Source: Prochilodus magdalenae
Lineage: Eukaryota > Chordata > Actinopteri > Characiformes > Prochilodontidae
Length of the DNA: 64,000 nucleotides
Reading direction: 5' to 3'
NCBI GenBank assembly: GCA_024036415.1
Contig: JAMWET010005072.1
Location: 178,501-242,500, forward strand
How positions within the stretch are numbered: the stretch's first letter is position 1; the number at the start of each line of letters is the position of its first letter. The notes under the pieces are model-generated. The model was not told the origin of the DNA. It was given only the letters and a program-made list of their open reading frames with translations, and did not search any database. A program made the position numbers and the translations under genes. Below, piece by piece: positions 40,925-51,648 of the stretch.

Positions 40925-42662
40925 TCATATAATTATGACGTAGCATCTCAATTATGATTTACTTTCTCAATTGACTTAATATCTCATAATTATGACTTAC
41001 TATATCAGGACTTACTGTCTCATAATTGACTTAGCGTCTCATAATTATAACTCACTATCTCAATTATGATTTACTTTCTCAATTGACTTGCTATATCATA
41101 ATTATGACTTAATATCTCAATTATGTCTTTATATCTTAATTATGACTTAATATCATTATTATGACCTACTATATCAGGACTTACTGTCTCATAATTGACT
41201 TACTATCTCAGTTATGACTTACTATGTCATAAATATGACTTTCAAATATGACTTAATATCTCATAATTATGACTTACTATATCAGGACTTACTGTCTCAT
41301 AATTGACTTAGCATCTCATAATTATAACTCACTATCTCAATTATGAATTACTTTCTCAATTGACTTGCTATATCATTATTATCGCTTTATCTCATAATTA
41401 TGTCTTAATATCTCATAATTATGACTTAATATCTCATAATTATGACTTACTATTTCAGGACTTACTCTCTCATAATTGACTTAGCATCTCATAATTATAA
41501 CTATCTCAATTATGATTTACTTTCTCAATTGACTTGCTATATCATAATTATGACTTAATATCTCAATTATGTCTTAATATCTCATAATTATGACTTAATA
41601 TCTCAATTATGACTTACTATATCAGAACTTGCTGTCTCATAATTGACTTAGCATCTCATAATTATAACTTACTATCTCAATTATGATTTACTTTCTCCAT
41701 TGACTTGCTATATCATAATTATGACTTTATCTCAATTATGACTTAATATCTCATAATTATGACTTAATATCTCATAATTATGACTTACTACCTCAGGACT
41801 TACTGTCTCATAATTGACTTAGCATCTCATAATTATAACTCACTATCTCAATTATGATTTACTTTCTCAATTAACTCGCTATATCATAATTGACTATCTC
41901 AATTATGTCTTAATATCTCATAGTTAGGACTTAATATCTCATAATTAGGACTTAATATCATAATTATGTCCTACTATCTCAGGACTTACTGTCTCATAAT
42001 TGACTTAGCATCTCATAATTATAACTAACTATCTCAATTATGATTTACTTTCTCCATTGACTTGCTATATCATAATTATGACTATCTGAATTATGTCTTA
42101 ATATCTCATAATTATGACGTAATATCTCATAATTCTGACTTACTATATCAGGACTTACTGTCTCATAATTGACTTAGCATCTCATAATTATAACTTACTA
42201 TCTCAATTATGATTTACTTTCTCCATTGACTTGCTATATTATAATTATGGCTTTAACCTAATTATGTCTTAATATCTCAATTATGTCTTAATATCTCATA
42301 ATTATGACTTACTATCTCATAATTATGACTTACTACATCAGGACTTACTGTCTCATAATTGACTTAGCATCTCATAATTATAACTTACTATCTCAATTAT
42401 GATTTACTTTCTCATTTGACTTGCTATATCATAATTATGAATGAATATCTCAATTATGACCTACTACATCAGAACTTACTGTCTCATAATTGACTTATCT
42501 CAGTTATGACTTACTATGTCATATATGACGTTCAAATATGACTTAATATCTCATAATTGTGATTTACTACCTCATAATAATGACTATTTCACAAATATGA
42601 TCTTCTCAATTATGACTTACTGTCTTATAATTATGACCTAGCATCTCATTATTATGACTTAT
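40925..42662. repeat. 21-bp-family minisatellite array between reps1 and clu
   Basis: CTCATAATTATGACTTAATA-like units continue for about 1.7 kb. A larger ordered block (CATCTCATAATTATAACTC through GACTTGCTATATC) recurs near 41321, 41493, 41661, 41832, 42019, 42188 and 42378, giving a higher-order period of about 170-190 bases. Confidence 0.92.
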
Positions 42663-43034
42663 GGGCTTTAATAGTAACGCAGCGTTCAGAAGATCATTTT
42701 GTGACGTGGGTTGTGCTTGGGAAACCTTCTCCGTATGGATGGATATGATGATTGTGTGTCTTACATGGATGTAAGTAAATTCATCAGTCTGCAGTCATCA
42801 TAGGCCAACTCTACATCACTTTATCAAGTACACCACCTCATATCTGCACTCACTGTCCACTTCACCAGCCCCACTGATGGAGAGGACAGGATATTCAGAG
42901 CTGTGTCTGAATATCCTGCAGGAACCGGCTTAGCTTATATTCATACCAGCTTGGCAAATTTCCACCGCAGTATCTGTGGGACTAGATTGGATTCTTGTGC
43001 TGTCATAAATCCATACAGAAAGCAGAACAGAAGA
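42663..43034. other. Short intergenic strip between the two genes' 3' ends
   Basis: It contains a scrap of the long-inverted-repeat family near 42830 and the perfect hairpin at 42887-42918. No exon was found. Confidence 0.6.
42887..42918. repeat. Perfect 13-bp hairpin
   Basis: CAGGATATTCAGA, a 6-base loop, and TCTGAATATCCTG. It lies about 140 bases beyond the clu poly(A) signal. Confidence 0.75.
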
Positions 43035-43342
43035 AGTCACCTTCACCTTTACACGTTTTATTACCATCTGTCAATCATAATACAGAGGCTTATTTCTAGA
43101 TCATCAGAAGCGCTTTCATTTCCCGGTGAACTCCTGAGGATCTCTCACGAGGGCTAGTTGAGGGCCATACAGCAGGGATAATGCTAGACAGAGGATATCC
43201 AGCTAAGTAAGTAGAACAGCTCTCAGTATGCTGAGATATTAATGCGGAAAAAGCTTATTACATTTCTTTCAGTGACTTGTAGGGGCTTGTGAAGTTGCTC
43301 TGTCAACTCCCTGACAGGAAGTTCCATCCAGGACTGGTACGT
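43035..43342 (-). other. clu: clu 3' untranslated region
   Basis: About 300 bases from the exon 9 stop to just past the AATAAA. No transposon sequence is recognisable in it, unlike both flanks. The cleavage point is estimated. Confidence 0.65.
43057..43062 (-). promoter_or_regulatory. clu: clu poly(A) signal AATAAA
   Basis: AATAAA on the - strand (TTTATT on +), about 280 bases after the exon 9 stop. No AATAAA follows the alternative stop at 45210 within the next 800 bases. Confidence 0.65.
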
Positions 43343-43355
43343 TTACTTCGCAACC
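43343..43355 (-). CDS. clu: clu exon 9, last coding bases (VVAK and stop)
   Basis: A strong acceptor (pyrimidine-rich tract ending CTTTAG) precedes GGTTGCGAAGTAA. It is in phase with the GTAAGT donor at 45213 and gives three codons after the split Val, then TAA. A poly(A) signal on the same strand at 43057-43062 closes the exon. Mammalian clusterin also ends in a separate terminal exon, so this agrees with the family's structure. Confidence 0.75.
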
Positions 43356-46300
43356 CTAAAGGAAGAAAACAAAACAAGATATTTTACAGTTAGGATCCCC
43401 TGATTAATATTGATACTATCACAGTTAGATGTTTTAACTCTGAGAAAGAAACTTTACAGGGAAAACGAAGAGTCTCTTTTAGCTCCACTGAATTTCTGCT
43501 CGTCAAAAAAATAGCTGCACCCAGGAGGAATCAATCTGCTGTCCAGAAGGCAGACTTCATCTCAGCCTTAGCATCCCACCACTCTCTGCACTTCTTGGCT
43601 TTGACTGAGACTTGGATTGCCCATGGGAACTCGTCAACTCCAGCTGCTCTATCCTCTGCCTTCAACTTCTCCCTTTCACCGAGACAGACTGGCAGAGGTG
43701 GGGACACAGGTTTGCTGTTGTCTTTACTCCACTTTCATTTCCTCACCTTTCAGTTTCATCCTTTGAAGATCATGCTGTCACAGTGTCCTCCCCCACTACC
43801 CTTCATATCATTGTCATTTATCGACCTCCTATTCCTGTAGGTAACTTCATCGATGAGCTAGACACTCTTCTGAGTCTCTTCCCTGTTGACGGGTCCCCGC
43901 TTCTCCTACTCGGCGACTTCAACCTCCCATCAGACAAGCTGCAGTCATCATGCCTGCAACCGCTACTATCATCCTTCGACCTCACCCTCAACCCATCCCC
44001 TCCAACGCACCGAGGTGGCAACACTCTGAACCTGGTCTTCAGTAGACCTAGCCCTGCGCTGGATGTACATCAACCAGACCGGCTTCAAACCAGCCCATTC
44101 CACGGAAACTGCTCTCATCGCAGTAACTGAGAGGCTTCATGCAGCGAGATCAGCCAAACTGTCCTCAGTTCTGATCCTGCTCGACCTGTCTGCGGCCTTC
44201 GACACGGTGAACCACAAGATCACCGGCACTGCATGGAAGTGGTTTGAGTCCTTCCTGGAGGATCGCCATTATCAGGTAGCATGGAATGGGTCCACGTCTG
44301 CTCCATGCAGGCTCTCGACCGGTGTGTGTATTGTGTTGCACTTATAATGACCTTTTGTCCTCTATAGGAATGAGCACTGGGTTGGGGTTGCCAGGTAATG
44401 GTTTACTTACTCTATGTCTGTGTATTAATGTCTAGGTACCAGCACTGGCCCCTGTTCGGGCAGTGTCTGAGCTCATGGTGAGTTTTAGACTCTAAACTTT
44501 CTTTACTAGCTGGAATATTATCCATCGGAACACTAAGCACGGTTGTAAGTCGCTCTGGATAAGAGCGTCTGCTAAATGCCTTAAATGTAAATGTAACCCA
44601 CAGGTAGAGAACTTGGTGGGCAGGTGTGACATCATGACACACGCAAATGATTCCAGTTCACTCTCGGCTGTGCATGTGACGTAAGCAAGGATGGGCCTTA
44701 TCGCTGAACCTGACTGACCCAACAACTACAGGCATCCAGCGAGCAGTGGTGTCCTCCATGAGTCATCCTGTTAGTGCCAGCACCATTGGCAGACGGCTGC
44801 ACCATGCAGGACTACATGCACACAGGCCGCTACAACGACTGCCCTTAACACCACATTAACGCCATCTATGTGCGGTGTCACAAGATGAATGATTTGTTGT
44901 CACGCATCCAGAAGACCTGGTGCAGGAGCTGTGTGAGGATATTCAAGCTGCATGGGATGGATTATCACAGGACACCATCAGGAGCCTCTACAACTCCATG
45001 CCGAGACGGCTGCCATGTTGCGCTAGCTTCTGTATGTGTAGCTCAATAAATATTGATCATATCAGTCTAAATGTATCATCAGTTATTGATCCTGGTCCCC
45101 TTTATCTTCCTTCCCAACACCACCGCACTCCCACACCTCCTTCTGGGTGAAGCTGTTCTTTTGACCATGAGTACCTATAAAACCCACCCGGAGGAAAAAT
45201 CATTTCAACTTACACAGTGTTCTGTTTGTAGCGGTCCAGGGCCTCCTTTGCCACAACTTCGGAGAATTTGGGGTCATTCCAGGGGATTTCTCCCGGCACT
45301 GTGAAGGTCATTTCTGGCTCATCAAACAGTTTGACTGACACTTTGGTGTCTGCTTGCTTCTCAGGGTCCTCTGTGGTTTTGGATATGACCTTTATTAAAG
45401 CAGAAAACAGATCCATATTACTTCATACACTCACTTTTGGCATTACTGAAAGCAAATATGGGCACGAGTTACTGGGTTTTATAAAGTTGGATATGGGAAA
45501 TTTCTGCTCTGAGTGAATTTTATTACCAAACAAATTAATCCACCGAGAAGTGTCTTGCACTGGAGCTACACAGCTGATGTAGCTCAAGAGTGATGGAAGT
45601 CTCTCAGCTGTAGTTTTTTGGGTGCTGTCCCCCCAAAGTCAATGTCAATCCAGTATGAATCTGCAGTGTGTGTAGTGTTTACAGTCTGACGGTAATAACT
45701 GTGAAGTGATTAGAATCCTAAATAAATAGAATTCATTTTGTTCTGCAGCGCTTAAAAAAACAAACTCTGACAGTGGGATACAGTCTGACGGTAATAACTG
45801 TGGAGGGATTATAATCCAGTATGAATCTGCAGCGTGTGTAGTGTTTACAGTCTGACGGTAATAACTGTGGAGGGATTATAATCCAGTATGAATCTGCAGC
45901 GTGTGTAGTGTTTACAGTCTGACGGTAATAACTGTGGAGGGATTATAATCCAGTATGAATCTGCAGCGTGTGTAGTGTTTACAGTCTGACGGTAATAACT
46001 GTGGAGTGATTATAATCCAGTATGAATCTGCAGCGTGCTCAGAGCTCACCGCTTGGATTTTAAAGATCCCATCATCACTCTTGGTGTGGTTGGCCAGGGA
46101 GGACACCCAGCCGAACTGCTTGTTGAACATGTCGAGCAGCTTGGAAGTGTTGAACATCTCCTCCTCAAAGTGCTTAAGGATCTTGTTATACTCCTGAGTT
46201 AATCTCTCCGCCACAGCCAGGGCCTTCTCCAGCTCTTCCTTCAGAGGACCTTCCAGTGGCTTCTTTCCAGAGCAGTCTGCCGAGGAGAAGTAGAGGTTCA

Positions 46301-49300
46301 GTGTCTTTCAGCACTTACAAAATATGAATAAACCTGGATCTATACTGCAGCTATCATTCATGGAACGCAGTTTAGAGGGACACAACAGGGTCATGCATGA
46401 AAGCTTGAAGGTCTTGACTAAAGAGCTCACCAATGTGCTGGATCTCCTTGCATTTTTCACATTCCTCTCGCAGTTTGATGCAGCCGGCAGAGTTACGGCG
46501 AATCTCCCTGCAAGTCATTTTATCGTTCCCGAATGGCTTGGTTATGATGACATCTTCGTTCCCAGTGCCACCTGTCATGCGGGGGGAAATGTAGAGGTGT
46601 GTTGTCACAACCCTGCCATCATATCACTCATGTATATACAGCTCTGGAAAAATTTAAGAGACCACCTGCTAATGATCAGTGTCTCTAGTTGTGCAGGTTC
46701 TGGGTTTGTGTTGGTTCTGTTTGATTCTCTACACTACTGGAACCACATCTCCAAACTCCAGATCAGATATTGTATTAGATTTGTGTATTTAGAAAATCAC
46801 TAATGACCTCCAGAAGCCTGTTTTTAGAACCATGCTCGCTGTGCGTTTCACCCCAGCCACCGCTCGCCAGTCTCTCTGTAGGTCACTCGAGGTCATCTTA
46901 CGGTGGGTAAGGGACACTGGAATGAGGTGGCGCTCATCGCGGTCAGTAGAGAGGGGGTTTGGCCCTCTGCCAGTCTGTAGCTGTGGTGTCCTGTGTGTTG
47001 GCTGCTGGACCTTGTTCTTATGAACCAGACGCTCACTGTATCTGCCAGTAAAGCTAGAACCCGACCTTCGGTTCCTCACTGAGAACCTGCTGTACATGTG
47101 GAGATGCTGATATAAGAAGGAACTGGAGTGCTCTCTGATTTATTTCCAGAGCTGTATATATTAAATATAAAGGTAATATTTATATTTCTTTTTTGTTTTT
47201 GGACTTTTTATCACATGGACACGTGTTAACAATGCTAATTCCTTTTCCCTGAAAGTGTATCATTCTGAAAACAAGCATTTCCTTAAGTTTACCTTCAGTG
47301 GGGAAGTCCACGTCGCTGCCCATGTAGGGCTCGAAGGACTCGAAGATGTTGCGAGCCATCTGCATCATGGGATAAAACATGCTGTGGAAGCCGTGGAACT
47401 CCGGGTCCTGGAGGGGGGACCTGTAGACGCGAGCCGGCCGGCTGAAGATGCTAGGCATGCGGTAGGGGCCGACGAAGGGGTTGGGCCGGTGTATGGGCTG
47501 GAATGAGTGCATGTGATCAAACACCCTCATGCTGTCCATGAAGATGCTATCCACTCCATCAGCAACTTCACTGTAGCGCTTCTCCAGGTCCTGGAAGTGT
47601 TGGCTCTGCTGCTGGTCCTCTTTCTCCAGGGTCTCGATGTTCTGACCGTTGATCCAGATGGAGAAGGGAGACGTCCGGTTCAGAACCTCTTCCAGCTGGG
47701 AACAGAGGAATGGGTGGTTTGTTGAGTCATGAGTTTAAATATGTGACCAGCCATAACATTAAAACCACCTCCTTATATCTACACTGACCATACAGGAGCA
47801 CCTTGTTGTTCTACAGGTCCAGACTGTAGTCCATCTGTTTCTCTGTATACTGTATTACCCTGTTCTTCAATGGTCAGGACCCCCACAGGACCACCACAGA
47901 GCAGGTATGATGTGGGTGGTGGATCATTCTCAGCACTGCAGTGACACTGATGTGGTAGTGGTGTGTTAGTGTGTGTGGTGCTGATGTGAGTGGATCAGAC
48001 ACAGCAGTGCTGCTGGAGTGTTTAGACACTGTGTCCACTCACTGTCCACTCTATTAGACACTCCTACCTTGCTGGTCCACCTTGTAGATGTACAGTCAGA
48101 GACGATAGCTCATCTGCTGCTGCACAGTGCAGTGTTTATCATCCTCTAGTCCTTCATCAGTGGTCACAGGACGCTGTCCACAGGACACCACCCACAGGAC
48201 ACCGCCCAGAGGACACTGCCTACAGGACGCTGCAGGCTGGACAGTTTTGGTTGGTGGACGATTCTCGGTCCAGCAATGACACTGAGGTGTCCAGCAACAC
48301 TGCTGTGTCTGATCCACTCACACCAGCACCTCAGTGTCACTGCAGGGCTGAGAATGATCCACCACCCACATAATACCTGCTCTGTGGTGGTCCTGTGGGG
48401 GTCCTGTCCATTGAAGAACAGGGTAATACAGTATACAGAGAAACAGATGGACTACAGTCTGTACCTGTAGAGCTACAGAGTGTCCTATATGGTCAGTGGA
48501 GCTGATAAAACGGACAGTGATAAAAAGAATAGATACAAGGAGGTGGTTTTAAACTGAACATGGGTCAGTTTAGGTTGTGCTGTATGCAGCACATGGATGT
48601 TTGGGGCCTCTGATTGGTCTAACTTATCCACAGCCAGTTCACAGCTCAGAGCTGTTGGGTTAAGTTTTAGTTAAGGAAGGTCAACCACGTTTAGCAGTGT
48701 AAGGCTCTTATGGTCTCACCTGCCTGCCCACCAAGCCGGAGCCGCTGCTGCAGGTGCGGGAGTAGTACTTAATGCAGGTGTTCTTCAGACACGGCTTACA
48801 CTCCTCCCACAACGCCTGCATGGAGTCATTACACACCCGCTGTTCTTCATTCAGCTTCTCCTCCACCTCCTCCGCAGCCTTCAGGGCATCCTAGCAACAA
48901 AGAGATTAGGGGTGCTGTTACACAATAGGAAATACATAAGTGTGCAATAAATACATATACGATAAATACTCATCATCAAAACACCAGCTGCATAAACAGC
49001 TGCACCCAGAAGGAATCAACCAACAGGAATGAAACTTGGTGGGAAGGTAAGCAAGATCGTGTCTTATCCCTGTACTTGGCTGATCCGACAGCCACGATGG
49101 GCAGATGGCTGCACAACGCAGGCAGACCGTTACAATGACCGGCCTTAACACCACGTCACCGTCACCAAACACTACAATGGTGTCGTGCCAGACTGTCATG
49201 GAGTGACTCAGAATGGCAGCGGGTCATCTTCAGTGACGAGTCCCGCTTTAGTCCTGGTGGAGGCCTCATGGTGAGCGTCAAGATGAGCGGGTTTGTTGTC

Positions 49301-50982
49301 ATGCGTCACACGTCCAGAAGGCCTGGTGTCCCTCCACCTCCACCCCTACCGCACCATCTGCAGGAACTGTGTGAGGATATTCAAGCTGCACGGGATGGAT
49401 TATCACAGGACACCGTTAGGAACCTCTATAGCTCCATACCGAGACGTCTGGGGTGTTGGGTTAGCAAACACGGCGGCCCGACACCATACTGAGAGACAGA
49501 CTTCTGTATGTGTAGCTCAATAATTATTGATCATATAAGTCTACATTTATCATCAGTTATTGATCCTGGTCACCTTTATCTTCCTTCCCAACAGCACCGC
49601 ACTCCCACACCTCCTTCTGGGTGCAACTGTTCACGATGAGTGTATGATGTATGTTTGTGTTATTTATGTCCGCAGTGTGAAACTCTCTCTAACCTCTTTC
49701 TGCTGCTTGGTTTTCTCCAGGGAAGACAGGAACTCCTTGTGATCTTGCTCAGACTTCTCCATCACGGTCTTCATCTCCTTCACTCCGTTAATGGCATTTT
49801 CAATCTCCTTATCCACGTACTTTTCCCCGATCTGGGAGATCTCTGTGGACAGATGAATACAGCTGGGATCAGCTCTGAGTAGGCCAGAGGAAAAAACACA
49901 TCAGGCACACTACTCTGATCGTCACCTGTCACCCTTTCATTCCTTTATCCATACACCAGCATTATACCTTCATCCATTCATTCCTTTATCCATACACCAG
50001 CATTATACCTTCATCCATTCATTCCTTTATCCATACACCAGCATTATACCTTCATCCATTCATTCCTTTATCCATACACCAGCATTATACCTTCATCCAT
50101 TCATTCCTTTATCCATACACCAACATTGTTCCTTCATCCATTCATTCCTTTATCCATACACCAACATTATACCTTCATCCATTCATTCCTTTATCCATAC
50201 ACCAACATTATACCTTCATCCATTCATTCCTTTATCCATACACCAACATTATACCTTCATCCATTCATTCCTTTATCCATACACCAACATTGTTCCTTCA
50301 TCCATTCATTCCTTTATCCATACACCAACATTATACCTTCATCCATTCATTCCTTTATCCATACACCAACATTATACCTTCATCCATTCATTCCTTTATC
50401 CATACACCAGCATTATACCTTCATCCATTCATTCCTTTATCCATACACCAGCATTATACCTTTATCCATTCATTCCTTTATCCATACACCAGCATTCTTC
50501 CTTCACCCTTTCATTCCTTTATCCATACACCAACATTATACCTTCATCCATTCATTCCTTTATCCATACACCAGCACTGTTCTTTCATCAGTTCACTTTT
50601 TCCATCCCAGAGCATGTATGATGAGTATGATTCATGCAGTTTATATATTATTATATTAATGTAATAATAATTATACTAATATTATATATATGTTATTATT
50701 AGTTAGCTGCATTACCTCACAGCTCCAATGCACAACTATCCAAAGAAGCTGTCTTTGGACACCAGGCCTGTTTGGACCGACCTACAAAATCTAACCTGGG
50801 TGTGAATCTGAGTTGTTCAGCTTGGAGGTCTAAAGGGATTACACTGAATTTGGATAAGTGCCAACAGCACAGCCAGCGGTTCCATTGAGCTTACCCTGGA
50901 GCTCCTCGCTGGAGGGCGGGAGCAGACATTGGGCAGAGATGTAGAGGAGAGAGAGGCCCAGGACTGACCAACACGCCCTCAT
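43343..50982 (-). CDS. clu: Clusterin (apolipoprotein J), 8 coding exons
   Basis: Eight exons on the - strand join in phase into 1,368 nt, giving 455 residues; human CLU has 449. Residues 1 to about 18 are a signal peptide ([18 protein letters not shown]). All ten cysteines of the alpha/beta disulfide clusters are present at 99, 110, 113, 118, 126 and 291, 301, 308, 311, 319, with the human spacing. The chain-cleavage motif RVYR/S at 225-229 sits where human has RIVR/S. N-glycosylation sequons lie at N100, N142, N360 and N380, with amphipathic helices around. Clusterin is a secreted, disulfide-linked heterodimer that holds misfolded proteins and lipids in solution and is induced by heat and stress. 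A fourth-codon-from-end splice gives the C-terminus VVAK; without it the protein would stop at residue 452. The span includes introns. Confidence 0.96.
43508..45155. mobile_element. Tc1-like element interrupted by a LINE (clu intron 8)
   Basis: The left end AGCTGCACCCAGGAGGAATC and the right end CCTCCTTCTGGGTGAAGCTG are inverted. After the LINE ends at about 44598, the sequence resumes with ACTTGGTGGGCAGGTGTGAC, the same order as in 48990-49632. The transposase region is decayed. Confidence 0.7.
43533..44598 (+). pseudogene. L2/CR1-type LINE fragment: endonuclease plus start of reverse transcriptase
   Basis: The endonuclease part reads [10 protein letters not shown], then after a frameshift [10 protein letters not shown] and [13 protein letters not shown]. 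The frame then jumps, across an internal deletion near 44068, to the reverse-transcriptase block [20 protein letters not shown] and [18 protein letters not shown]. The rest of RT is missing. The 3' end is GTAAGTCGCTCTGGATAAGA followed by an ATGTAA tail. It is dead: frameshifted and internally deleted. Confidence 0.8.
45214..45389 (-). CDS. clu: clu exon 8 (residues 394-452)
   Basis: Acceptor ATAAAG. It encodes [20 protein letters not shown] and the helix [17 protein letters not shown], then two bases of a Val codon. The following bases read GTAAGT, a consensus donor that also contains an in-frame TAA at 45210-45212. Confidence 0.9.
45640..46037. repeat. 67-bp minisatellite (clu intron 7)
   Basis: ACAGTCTGACGGTAATAACT falls at 45681, 45780, 45847, 45914 and 45981; the last four are spaced exactly 67 bases apart and are nearly identical. 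Confidence 0.92.
46050..46276 (-). CDS. clu: clu exon 7 (residues 318-393)
   Basis: Acceptor CGGCAG, donor GTGAGC. It begins DCSGKK (Cys319), runs through [20 protein letters not shown] and sequons N360 and N380, and ends FKIQA. The 67-bp minisatellite in the following intron starts about 12 bases from the donor. Confidence 0.95.
46431..46571 (-). CDS. clu: clu exon 6 (residues 271-317), second cysteine cluster
   Basis: Acceptor TGACAG, donor GTGAGC. It contains [20 protein letters not shown] and EKC, with cysteines at 291, 301, 308 and 311. Confidence 0.96.
46639..47154 (+). mobile_element. Tc1/mariner-type non-autonomous element, copy B (clu intron 5)
   Basis: The ends CAGCTCTGGAAAAATTTAAG and ATTTCCAGAGCTG are flanked by TA at 46637-46638 and 47155-47156. 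The 516-base body has a 100-codon open frame shared with copy A, which could derive from transposase but lacks a catalytic motif I can see. Confidence 0.8.
47293..47695 (-). CDS. clu: clu exon 5 (residues 137-270), chain-cleavage site
   Basis: The largest exon, 403 nt. It starts [18 protein letters not shown], carries sequon N142, and holds the cleavage site RVYR228/S229. It ends DVDFPTE with one base of a split Gly codon before donor GTAAAC. Confidence 0.96.
47742..48553. mobile_element. Long-inverted-repeat non-autonomous element, copy 3 (clu intron 4), both ends present
   Basis: The left end CCAGCCATAACATTAAAACC and the right end GGAGGTGGTTTTAA are inverted. Much of the 0.8-kb body is palindromic: the ACTGTAGTCCATCTGTTTCT block near 47821 recurs as its complement near 48450. 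It has no coding capacity. Confidence 0.7.
48720..48890 (-). CDS. clu: clu exon 4 (residues 80-136), first five-cysteine cluster
   Basis: Acceptor GCTAG, donor GTGAGA, phase 0 at both ends. It contains [20 protein letters not shown] and GSGLVGRQ; the five cysteines (99, 110, 113, 118, 126) pair with the alpha-chain cluster in known clusterins. Confidence 0.97.
48990..49632. mobile_element. Tc1-like element, internally deleted (clu intron 3)
   Basis: The ends AGCTGCACCCAGAAGGAATC and CCTCCTTCTGGGTGCAACTG are inverted. The interior has the transposase phrase [10 protein letters not shown] around 49217-49250 and further transposase-derived sequence, with stops and deletions. Confidence 0.75.
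49694..49842 (-). CDS. clu: clu exon 3 (residues 30-79)
   Basis: Acceptor CCACAG, donor GTTAGAG. It encodes [20 protein letters not shown], then VKEMKT and [11 protein letters not shown], a coiled coil that tracks human closely (KYVNKEIQNAVNGVK). Confidence 0.95.
49930..50615. repeat. 41-bp minisatellite (clu intron 2)
   Basis: The unit ATTCATTCCTTTATCCATAC plus ACCAGCATTATACCTTCATCC repeats about 16 times, nearly perfectly. The + strand frames [11 protein letters not shown] are repeat artefacts. Confidence 0.95.
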
Positions 50983-51025
50983 CTTCGGTCACTCTCAGAG
51001 TCCAGCCTTCGGATGTAGAAACACA
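50895..51025 (-). CDS. clu: clu exon 2: 5' UTR plus residues 1-29
   Basis: Acceptor CCCTTAG; 43 bases of leader precede the ATG whose A is at 50982. The coding part is the signal peptide and mature start, ending SSEELQ with one base of the next codon before donor GTAAGC. Confidence 0.93.
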
Positions 51026-51648
51026 CTAAGGGAAAAAATCCAAACATCATCTTTCAGAAAGAGTCATCCCACCGAATCACTGCGCCCGGTCACAGTGACT
51101 CAACACCCACTATGACTGAACATGCTGGACAGTAATTACCATTATATAACGCTGGCAGCGTGCGGCTGTTTTCCAGCACTAACTTCAGTTGTGCAAGTCA
51201 TCATCCCACCGAACCCTCTAACTCTCTACCAGCAAGTGCGAGCTCCTTTGTGTTTGGTCTATTCTTAGTTCTGGAACAAACGGCCATCATGACTGCTTTG
51301 TCCGTCTGGGACGCTGTGTGTTATTGTAATGCTGATAAGATCCAGCAGGGGGCACTGCTGCAAGACTGTTTAGGACAACAGCAAAATAATACAGTTCGAA
51401 AATGCAGTTATATGCTGATACTGATGAAGTATGTTTGGTTTATGTTTGAATATCCCGATAAAGTACGTTTCCACCTACAAATCTGGAATCATATTGATCA
51501 TTATTGTTATTTATACACAATAATAACTGTTAGGATGTCCATTTAAATAGTGTAAACTAGACACCAATAAGACATTGTTCCTGTCTAGGGTGAAGCAAGT
51601 ATCTCCAAAAGGGTAACTTTACAGGAAAGGGCATATATATATATATAT

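Noticed and set aside
40925..42662. CRISPR-like array of repeats and spacers
   Set aside because: Units are contiguous degenerate 20-21-mers without unique spacers, in a vertebrate genome with no cas genes.
43595..44347. Possible new gene between reps1 and clu
   Set aside because: The frames are LINE endonuclease and reverse-transcriptase pieces with frameshifts and a deletion, sitting in clu intron 8.
45210..45212. TAA directly after clu exon 8 as the true stop
   Set aside because: It lies inside a consensus GTAAGT donor with an in-phase acceptor and poly(A) signal downstream, and no poly(A) signal follows this TAA. Kept as the intron-retention alternative.
50126..50664. 177-codon frame [11 protein letters not shown]
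   Set aside because: A 41-bp minisatellite in clu intron 2.
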